Shown here one piece after another: positions 32,309-51,200 of a stretch of 64,000 nt of DNA. Positions within the stretch are counted from its first letter, which is position 1. Each line of letters opens with the position of its first letter. A program made the translations under genes and the position numbers. This DNA is from Tumebacillus lacus (GTDB lineage: Bacteria > Bacillota > Bacilli > Tumebacillales > Tumebacillaceae): positions 186,001 to 250,000 of the forward strand of contig NZ_JAPMLT010000002.1 of the NCBI RefSeq assembly GCF_026410385.1, written 5' to 3'. The notes beneath the pieces were generated by a model, which saw only the letters and a list, made by a program, of their open reading frames with translations, made no database searches and was not told the DNA's origin.

Positions 32309-33481
32309 TCACCCCTGCATCGCCTGCCGCAGCCGGACAAACTGCCGCCCGGCAAACAGCACGACGCAGGCGAACAGCACCGCCGCAAACAGAAACTCCA
32401 TCCGATGCCCCATCCGATGAAACACCGTCCCGATGATCGGACCGGCCGCCATGCCCATGTAGCGAACGAAGTTGTACACCCCGATCGCCGTCGCCCTGTT
32501 GTGCGAAAACGCATCGGCGAGCATCGTCGTCTGCACCGGCAATGACAGCCCGAGGCACAGCCCAAACACCGAGATCACCGCGATCAACACCGGCAGCGAC
32601 ACCCCGGCGAGCAGGAAGAACAACACCGTCGCCGCCACGTTCAGCGACGTGGTGAGGATGAGCAGTTTGCGAGTCTGCACCCGCTCCTGCAACCGTCCGC
32701 CAAGATTGCTCCCGACCACCAAAAACAGCGACATTGGCAGAAACACCAGACCGTTCTCCGCTGCCGACAGCCCGTACGTGCTCGTCAGCAAGACCGGCAA
32801 AAACACCAGAAACTGATAGAACGTAAAATACTGCACAAATCCCAGCATCACGATGGACGACCCGACCCGATCTTGCAACACCGTCGCAAAGTCCCTGACC
32901 GAGAAGCGCTCGCCCCCGCTCGTCTCCGGCTTGGTCTCCGGCAACAGGCGGTACACCGTCAGCCACAGCAGCACGCCGCCGACCGTCAGTACCCAGAACA
33001 CGCCGTTCACCCCGGCGGCCTCGCCGACAAATCCGCCGACGACAGGCCCGACCACCGGCCCCATCGTCACCAGCATCTGAAACGTGCCCATCGCCCGTCC
33101 CCGCATTTTTCCTTCATACAGATCCCCGATCACCGTCGTTGCCACGACCGACCCCGATGCGATCCCGACCGCTTGCATCGCCCGGAAAAACACCAGCCCT
33201 TCAATCGTCGAGGACAGCGCGGCCCCGAAAGAAGCAGCGATATACACCAGCACGCTCGGCAACAGCACCTTGCGCCGCCCCATCCGGTCGGTCAACGGCC
33301 CGTACACCAGCTGCATCAAGGCCAGCCCCAGCACGAACACCGAGATCGTCAGGTTGACGACAAACTCACTCGTCTGATACTGCTCCTGGATCTGCGGCAA
33401 CATCGGCGTATAGATCGTCTGCGTAAACGGCCCGAAAAAAGCGGTCAATCCAACGAGATAGACGATTGCTTTTTTGTTCAT
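32309..33481 (-). CDS. MFS drug/proton antiporter
   Basis: The protein (390 residues) has about 12 membrane helices, with FFGPFTQTIYTPMLPQIQEQY at the start and the MFS loop LVYGPLTDRMGRRKVLLPSV between helices 2 and 3. It also shows the helix 5 antiporter region TMGPVVGPVVGGFVGEA of drug/H+ antiporters (DHA1, Bcr-like). It exports unknown toxic compounds. ATG 33481 overlaps the TetR gene stop (TGATG) with AAGGAG upstream; GTG 33484 is a less well placed alternative. The TetR repressor in the same operon probably controls it. Confidence 0.9.
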   Translation of the reverse strand: MNKKAIVYLVGLTAFFGPFTQTIYTPMLPQIQEQYQTSEFVVNLTISVFVLGLALMQLVYGPLTDRMGRRKVLLPSVLVYIAASFGAALSSTIEGLVFFRAMQAVGIASGSVVATTVIGDLYEGKMRGRAMGTFQMLVTMGPVVGPVVGGFVGEAAGVNGVFWVLTVGGVLLWLTVYRLLPETKPETSGGERFSVRDFATVLQDRVGSSIVMLGFVQYFTFYQFLVFLPVLLTSTYGLSAAENGLVFLPMSLFLVVGSNLGGRLQERVQTRKLLILTTSLNVAATVLFFLLAGVSLPVLIAVISVFGLCLGLSLPVQTTMLADAFSHNRATAIGVYNFVRYMGMAAGPIIGTVFHRMGHRMEFLFAAVLFACVVLFAGRQFVRLRQAMQG

Positions 33482-34161
33482 CACATCATGCTCCTTGCAA
33501 TCTTCAACGCCAGATACTCCAGCTTTTCTTTCATCTCGTCATCGGCGATCCCTCCGCATCGTTCCGACGGGAACAACAGCCTCTTGCGCATCTCATACGT
33601 GTCAAACAGCGCATCCCGGAACGTCAGATTGCGCGCCATCAGAAACTGCGGATCGACCAATTTGCCAAACAGCAGCTCATCCTGCAGGATCAACAGATCC
33701 GGATTGAGCGACACAAACACCCCGGCCTCCATCCCCCGCTGATAAAACGCCCGCAACCGCCGATTACGCACGGCGATCCCGTCATGCACCCGTTGCATCA
33801 GTTCCGGGTACAATTCGCGCAGATCGGTCCAAAACGCCTCCGACCCGTAATTCGCATGCAACACCATCTTCTCAAACGCCATCTGAAACCCGCGCACATA
33901 CGAATCCGCTGCCTCTTCCAACGCCTCGTTCATCTCCACGAAATACATCACATACAATTCGACCACCAATTCGATGATCTCGTCCTTTGAAGAGAAGTAT
34001 TTATAAAGTGTCGCCTTCGACAAATCCATATGCCGGGCGATATCATCTGTTCGCAAATGCGAGATCCCGTTTTTCTTGATCGGAATCAGCAATTTGGCCA
34101 CCAACTTTTTTTTCGTCTCCAGACTGTCATAACGCGAAGTCGGAGCATCTGAGGAATTCAT
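33481..34161 (-). CDS. TetR/AcrR family regulator
   Basis: The 226-residue protein has a TetR DNA-binding domain, ISHLRTDDIARHMDLSKATLYKYFSSKDEII (about residues 33-63), and a helical ligand domain with no recognisable family. It precedes and overlaps the MFS gene, so it most likely represses that exporter and perhaps the divergent aldo/keto reductase in response to an exported compound. AAGGAGG is nine bases before ATG 34161. A long inverted repeat stands in the divergent promoter region. Confidence 0.92.
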   Translation of the reverse strand: MNSSDAPTSRYDSLETKKKLVAKLLIPIKKNGISHLRTDDIARHMDLSKATLYKYFSSKDEIIELVVELYVMYFVEMNEALEEAADSYVRGFQMAFEKMVLHANYGSEAFWTDLRELYPELMQRVHDGIAVRNRRLRAFYQRGMEAGVFVSLNPDLLILQDELLFGKLVDPQFLMARNLTFRDALFDTYEMRKRLLFPSERCGGIADDEMKEKLEYLALKIARSMM

Positions 34162-34220
34162 GCATGTCGGCCTCCTTTTCCTAGATACTAGTATAGTCGA
34201 ACTTGTTCAACCGGTAAACG

Positions 34221-34273
34221 AACAAGACAAACTGAACTCAATTTGACGAAACCAGTTTACTTTGTCTTGTTCT
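34221..34273. promoter_or_regulatory. Divergent regulatory region with 12-base inverted repeat
   Basis: GAACAAGACAAA (34221-34232) and TTTGTCTTGTTC (34262-34273) are perfect inverse copies 29 bases apart, and an inner AAACTG/CAGTTT pair strengthens the symmetry. They flank or overlap the likely -35 regions of the TetR-MFS operon (TATACT -10 near 34188-34193, minus strand) and of the aldo/keto reductase (TACACT at 34281-34286). They are the probable TetR operator pair. Confidence 0.65.
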
Positions 34274-34326
34274 GTGTGCTACACTGACCCCAGCAACTCA
34301 CCTACACGAGAAAAGGAAGTATTCCC

Positions 34327-35304
34327 ATGAAAATGAGAACCCTCGGCCGCAACGGCCTCCAAGTCTCCGCCATCGGTCTCGGCTGCATGAGCATGTCGCC
34401 CGTCTACTACGGCGCGGCAGATGAAAACGAATCGCTCGCCACTGTCCACGACGCGCTCGACCATGGCGTCAATCTCCTCGACACCGCCGATATCTACGGC
34501 CTCGGTCACAACGAACGACTGCTCTCTCAAGTCCTGAAAGAGCGCCGCAACGAGGTCGTGCTTGCCACCAAGTTCGGATTTGACGCAAGCGGAGGGATGC
34601 GCCGCATCAACAACCACCCGGACTATATCAAAACAGCGGTCGACTCCAGCCTGCAACGCCTCGGCATCGACCACATCGACCTCTATTACATGCACCGCCT
34701 CGACACCTCCATCCCGGTCGAAGAGTCGGTCGGTGTGATGGCCGACCTCGTGCAGGCCGGGAAAGTCCGCCACCTCGGCCTCTCTGAAGTCGGTGCTGAC
34801 ACCCTGCGCCGCGCATCCCGCGTCCACCCGATCACCGCGCTGCAGTCTGAGTACTCGCTCTGGTCCCGCGACATCGAAGAGCAGATCCTCCCCGCTTGCC
34901 GGGAACTGGGAATCGGCATCGTGCCGTACAGCCCGCTCGGTCGCGGCTTCCTGAGCGGACAGATTCAAAAGTTCGAAGACTTCGCCCCCGATGACTTCCG
35001 CCGCAGCCAACCGCGCTTCCAAGGCGAGAACTTCCAGATCAACCTCGACATCGTCAAAGAATTGGAATCGCTCGCAACAGACCGCGGATACACCGCGTCA
35101 CAACTGGCGCTGGCCTGGGTGCTGGCCCAAGGCGAAGACCTCGTCCCGATCCCTGGCACGACCAAACGCAAAAACCTGCGCAGCAACATCTCCGCTGTCG
35201 AGATCGAACTCAGCCGCGACGACATCGACCGCATCAACGCCATCGCCAACCGCATCGTCGGCCCCCGCTACAACGAACTCGGGATGAGCTTGACCAATTT
35301 ATAA
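34327..35304 (+). CDS. Aldo/keto reductase
   Basis: The 325-residue TIM-barrel NADPH reductase has the catalytic tetrad regions: DTADIYGLG (Asp, Tyr), VLATKFGF (Lys) and YYMHRLD (His). GLSEVGADTL, IVPYSPLGRGFLSG and IPGTTKRKNL build the NADPH site. It is closest to the YakC/AKR13-type enzymes by pattern. It probably reduces aldehydes or quinone-like toxic compounds, in keeping with its divergent TetR-controlled efflux neighbour. AAAGGAAG lies before the ATG. A terminator follows. Confidence 0.92.
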   Translation: MKMRTLGRNGLQVSAIGLGCMSMSPVYYGAADENESLATVHDALDHGVNLLDTADIYGLGHNERLLSQVLKERRNEVVLATKFGFDASGGMRRINNHPDYIKTAVDSSLQRLGIDHIDLYYMHRLDTSIPVEESVGVMADLVQAGKVRHLGLSEVGADTLRRASRVHPITALQSEYSLWSRDIEEQILPACRELGIGIVPYSPLGRGFLSGQIQKFEDFAPDDFRRSQPRFQGENFQINLDIVKELESLATDRGYTASQLALAWVLAQGEDLVPIPGTTKRKNLRSNISAVEIELSRDDIDRINAIANRIVGPRYNELGMSLTNL

Positions 35305-35322
35305 AACGATCTTGTCTCCTGC

Positions 35323-35358
35323 AAAAAAAGACCTGCACAATACCATGCAGGTCTTCCT
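35323..35358 (+). terminator. Terminator of the aldo/keto reductase gene
   Basis: AAGACCTGCA and TGCAGGTCTT form a stem followed by CCTC; the flanking A-run also supports function on the minus strand. Confidence 0.75.
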
Positions 35359-35360
35359 CA

Positions 35361-35724
35361 CTACATCCTTTCCCGTTTGCGCCGCTCATCCCGCCGTTCC
35401 AGAACGGTCACCCGGTTGTGACGTTCCACATCGACACCGAGTCTGCTCGTTTCAACAACTCCAGCACTTCCCCGTTCTCTCCTTGGAAAAACGCCGTCTG
35501 CCAGCCGTTCTCCAACCGCAAGGGGCCTTCCAGCAGCGGCACACCGCTTCGGTCGTCTCGTGCGGGACCATGTACTGCCCGTGATTTTCCCTCGGTCCGA
35601 TTTGCCAGCGGTCGTCGAGCAGATCGCTCAGCCCGGTGTGCAGCTCCCAGGAAAACGTTCGCGTCGCTCCGGCGGGGTGGTGGCGTTGAGTGACTCCGGC
35701 AGAGCAAAGTGATGCAGGTGACGT
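35361..35724 (-). pseudogene. Decayed, frameshifted gene (possibly QueA-like paralogue)
   Basis: This stretch has coding-like codon use but no intact frame. Read on the minus strand, coding segments jump between frames: HHFALPESLNATTPPERR, then WELHTGLSDLLDDRWQIG, then LLEGPLRLENGWQTAFFQG with GENGEVLELLKRADSV, and finally VDVERHNRVTVLERRDERR before TAG at 35361-35363. The first segment recalls the N-terminus of paralogues of tRNA ribosyltransferase-isomerase QueA, but the total length is far too short, so a large internal deletion plus frameshifts must be assumed. No ribosome site is seen and a terminator sits where the promoter should be. The family is a guess; the decay is well supported. 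Confidence 0.5.
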
Positions 35725-35735
35725 GCGCCCGCATA

Positions 35736-35780
35736 CAAAAAAGAGACTGCGACGCCCCCTGACAGGTGTCGCAGTCTCTC
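35736..35780 (-). terminator. Terminator of the NRPS operon
   Basis: AGAGACTGCGAC and GTCGCAGTCTCT form a stem; on the minus strand TTTTTTG follows, so it ends the transcript that carries both NRPS genes and the DDAH-like gene. Confidence 0.85.
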
Positions 35781-35855
35781 TTGATGTCCGCCGTCTTTGC
35801 TCTTTCGTACTCGCTTTCTGATGTTTTCGCGAGGATACACCTCTTACGCGGACGA

Positions 35856-36713
35856 TCAGCCCTCCCGCCGCAGCGGAAACGTCATGCAACGAAAAGCTCC
35901 GCCTGACTTGATGATCTCCGAGATGTCCACTTCGAGCACATCAAGTCCCAAACGGAGCAGGGTGGCGTTGACCCCTTGGTTCTGAGGTTGAGAGACCACC
36001 TTGCCATCCCCTAAACTGAGCACATTCGTCCCCAGGCCAAACTGCTCGCGCTCTGTGACCGCAACCAGTTCATATCGTCGTTTCAATCGCTCCAGGAGCA
36101 CCGGAGGGATGGCTTCCCGATAGACCAAGGCCATCTCGGGAGCAATCACGTTGAAGACGCAATCCAAATGAAGGTATTCGGCTCTCATCTCAATCGGTAC
36201 CACCTCATGCCAAGGCAACTGGCTTTGCAGTTCCTTGGCGGCCTCACGAGATGTCCGTCCTCCGACTCCGAGCCAGATCGTCTCACCATCCACGAGCAAG
36301 TCGCCGCCTTCGACGGGAGCCTGTATGCGCCGGAAGGAGAGACCTTGCTCCTCCCACATCATCTCGACTTCACGGGTCTCCTCTTGACGGATCGGATGGT
36401 ACATCTTCGAAAGAAAGGCACGCTCCTCGATGACGAACCCGATATCACGGGTAAAGACTTGCTCAGGAAGATGAGCGACCGGCGAGAGCAATTCCACCTC
36501 GATTCCCTCCTCCTTCAGGAGCCGGAGGAAGGACTGAAACTGGGCAGCCGCCTTTTGGACGTTGATGTTCTCCTTGGCGTAATGCGTCTGCGTGTGATTG
36601 ATCACTTCTTCGATCCGCATGTAGGTCGGTGGACACATCAACACGTGAGCAAGCTTGCCGTACTCATTCTTACAAAACAGTCCAGTTGCTGTTTTCTGTC
36701 GATGGTCTCGCAC
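35856..36713 (-). CDS. DDAH/amidinotransferase-fold enzyme in the NRPS operon
   Basis: The 285-residue protein belongs to the guanidine-modifying superfamily (dimethylarginine hydrolase, arginine deiminase, amidinotransferase), nearest in pattern to B. subtilis YkgA. It shows CKNEYGKLAHVLMCPP, VFTRDIGFV with the substrate aspartate, EYLHLDCVFNVI with the catalytic histidine, and the C-terminal GGAFRCMTFPL with the nucleophilic cysteine. It should act on a guanidino group (or arginine-like substrate). GTG 36713 begins 21 bases after the NRPS stop, with AAGGGG upstream, so it is made with the synthetase. It may supply or tailor a guanidino building block; this is inference from position. Confidence 0.85.
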   Translation of the reverse strand: MRDHRQKTATGLFCKNEYGKLAHVLMCPPTYMRIEEVINHTQTHYAKENINVQKAAAQFQSFLRLLKEEGIEVELLSPVAHLPEQVFTRDIGFVIEERAFLSKMYHPIRQEETREVEMMWEEQGLSFRRIQAPVEGGDLLVDGETIWLGVGGRTSREAAKELQSQLPWHEVVPIEMRAEYLHLDCVFNVIAPEMALVYREAIPPVLLERLKRRYELVAVTEREQFGLGTNVLSLGDGKVVSQPQNQGVNATLLRLGLDVLEVDISEIIKSGGAFRCMTFPLRREG

Positions 36714-36734
36714 AGATGTCGCCCCTTTTTCCTC

Positions 36735-47969
<11,235 letters not shown>

Positions 47970-48064
47970 CCAACCACTCCTTCTCGAATCTCATTTGATT
48001 AATTTATTTATCGAAGTTACTTTTTCCACAAAAATATATCCGTATTTTCATTCAATACAGAATT

Positions 48065-48109
48065 GGTGTCAATAATCTTCGTGTTGATTATCTATTATTA
48101 TTCAACACC
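48065..48109. promoter_or_regulatory. Inverted repeat in the divergent NRPS promoter region
   Basis: GGTGTCAATAAT (48065-48076) and ATTATTCAACACC (48097-48109) are inverse copies apart from one extra base. The 47970-48237 gap is strongly AT-rich between two large GC-rich genes and must hold the promoters for both directions; no regulator gene lies in the cluster. Confidence 0.45.
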
Positions 48110-48143
48110 ATCCCTCTCATCTCTTGACACTCAAATTAAAAGG

Positions 48144-48172
48144 TTGATATTCTACTCTTATTATACGATAAT
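48144..48172 (+). promoter_or_regulatory. Candidate promoter of the plus-strand NRPS
   Basis: TTGATA (48144-48149), a 17-base spacer and GATAAT (48167-48172), 66 bases before the TTG start codon. Confidence 0.5.
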
Positions 48173-48237
48173 TAATACATCTTTTCTATCGTTTTGTGCA
48201 AACGTTTCCACCATCTAACCTGAAGGGATGAATAGGC

Positions 48238-51200
48238 TTGGCTGATCGAACTGCACTCGATGAAAAACGTGAGCGGCTACGCAAACTCCTGCTGGAGAAA
48301 GCACAACGTCCGCAGCAATATCCCTTGACATATGGACAACAGGCGCTGTGGTATCTCCATCAGTTGGCACCGGATACCTCGTCCTACCATATCTTATTTA
48401 CCGCTCGCATCCAGTCGCCGGTCGAACATGGGGCGTTTCAAGAGGCCGTGTCGCAGCTGACCGCCCGACATCCGGCGATGCGCACGACGATCACCAAAGA
48501 GGGCGAACAATTGATGCAGTGCGTACACCACGAGATGGACATCCCGGTGACCCTGCACGACACCGCCGCCCTGAGCGAAGAAGAGGTGCGCCGACAAGTG
48601 CTGGCCGCCGCCAACAGCCCGTTCTCTTTTGCTGATGGACCGCTGTTTCGCTTCGACCTTTTTGCCCGACCGACCGATACGATTTTGCTGATAGCCATCC
48701 ATCATATCCTTTCTGATTTTTGGTCGCTGTCCATCCTTCTCGACGAGTTAGGACAACTCTATCAGGCAGCCTTGTCCTCTGTGCCCGCCGCTTTGCCTCC
48801 TGTCAAAGGTACATACGCCAAGCATGTTCGCTGGCAGCTTGATCTGCTAACCGGTACAGAAGGACAAACGTTGCGCGACTATTGGGAACAAGAGTTAAGC
48901 GGTGATCTGCCTGCCCTTTCCTTGCCCACCGATTTTCGACGCCCCTCCACCCAGTCCTATCAGGGATCCACCTACTATTTCGAAATTGACCCCGCGCTCG
49001 TCCACCAGATTGACGCCCTTGCCCGCACGGAGCGAGTGACGCCCTATGTCACGCTGCTCTCCGCCTTTCAAACCTTCTTGCATCGGTACAGCGGCCAAGA
49101 CGACATCTTGGTCGGCTCCCCGACAGCGGGACGAAACCGTCTGGAGATGGAGGATGTGATCGGATACTTCGCAAACCCGATCACGTTGCGCGCATCCTTT
49201 AACGGGTCCGTGACTTTCCGCGAACTGTTGAACACAAACAAAAGCAAAGTACTTCATGGTCTCGCACACCAAGACTACCCGTTCTCGCTGCTCGTTGAAC
49301 AACTCAAACAGGAGCGCGATCCCAGCCGTTCGCCGATCTTTCAAGCGATGTTCGCTTTCCACAAAGCCACTCATCTTAAGGAACAGGGCTTGACGCGATA
49401 CATATCGGGAGACCCGCAGGCCCGACTTGATCTGCACGGCATGCAGCTCTCCTCCTATTTGATTCCGCAACAGGAGGGCCAATTTGACGTCACCCTCTCT
49501 CTGACAAAGGACGACCATGTGCTGCGTGGGGGTTTTTCGTATAACACCGATCTGTTCGCTCATGAAACGATCGAGCGCATGGCAGCCCACTTCCAAGTGT
49601 TGCTCCGGCATCTTTTGCAAGATCCGGACGGTGACGTGAGACAGGCGCCGCTCTTGCACGAGGCGGAGCGTCAGAAAGTCCTGTACGAGTGGAACCAGCC
49701 TCAGACGATACATGAGATGCAGCCGGTGCATGAACGGCTGGCTGTGCAAGCTCAACGAACGCCGGAGGCGGCGGCCATCGTATGCGGCGATCAGATCCTT
49801 CGCTACGGCGAGCTGATGGCCAAAGCGCAACGCACAGCCCGGCGCTTGCAGACGCTGGGCCTTCAACCGCAGGAACGAGTCGGCGTACTGCTGGCGCGTT
49901 CGCTCCATCTGCCCGTCGGACTGATCGGGATTCTCCAAGCGGGCGGTGTGTATGTGCCGCTTGATCCGCAGTACCCGGAGGAACGCCTTCGTTACATCGT
50001 GGAAGACAGCGGGCTGACGACGATCTTGACCACTCGCGAAGATGCCCCGCGCATCCCGGTGTCTTCCGTACGCCTTGTCTGCCTCGACGAGTTGGAAGAC
50101 GAAGCTTGCGGAGAACCGATCGAGCGGACTGTATCGCTCCACCAGCCGGCGTACGTGATCTACACATCCGGCTCCACCGGCCGACCAAAGGGCGTCGAGA
50201 TCGAACACGGCCCGCTGATCTCTCATCTGCTTACCATCAAGGAGTACTATCAGATCACATCAGAGGACTGTGTGTTGCAGTTCTCCTCGTACAGTTTCGA
50301 CACATCGATTGAACAGATGCTGTCCGCTCTGCTCTCCGGGGCCACCGTCGTCTTGCGCGGACCGGAGCTTTGGAGTCCGCACGACTTGTTGCAACAGGTA
50401 CATCAACACCGGATCAGCGTCATGAACTTGCCCACCTCCTATTGGAATCAGTTGGTGCAGACTTGGCGGGAATTACAAGTTCCTTTGCCGCAGTCCCTGC
50501 GCCTGATGATCGTCGGGGGGGAAGCCATGCTGCCGATGCACGTCCAGGCTTGGCAAGAGTTGCCGACGGCCGACATCCGTTTGCTCAACGTATACGGTCC
50601 GACGGAGACGGTCGTCACCTCGCACGCCTATGAGATCACAGCCGATGCGGCCGCGCTCGCCCCCGACAAAGCCGTTCCAATCGGGCGCACGCTGGGCTGC
50701 CGCACGTCCTATGTCCTCGATGATTTCGGGAACCCCGTCCCGCTCGGGGTGCCGGGTGAACTGCACATTGGCGGCATCAGCCTCGCGCGCGGCTACGTGA
50801 ACCGACCGGAGCTTACTGTACAAAAGTTTGTAGCCGACCCGTTCGGAACGGACACAGGCTCACGTCTGTACAAGACGGGCGACCTCGTGCGCTTGCGTGC
50901 AGACGGAGTGCTCGAGTTCCTCGGCCGCCTCGACAACCAAGTCAAGATCCGCGGATTCCGAATCGAAACAGAAGAGATCGAAGCTGTCCTGCTGAACCAC
51001 GAAAGCGTACGGGAGAGCGTCGTACTCGTACAGGAAGCACCTGCCGGGGAGAAACGTCTCCTTGCTTTCTGTGTCCCCGCCGACTCGGCCGAAGTCACCG
51101 CGCATGACCTGCGTGAATTCTGTCAAGGAAGATTGGCCGAATACATGGTGCCCTCCGCCTTCTTGCTCGTAGATGCGATCCCGCTCACAGCAAACGGAAA

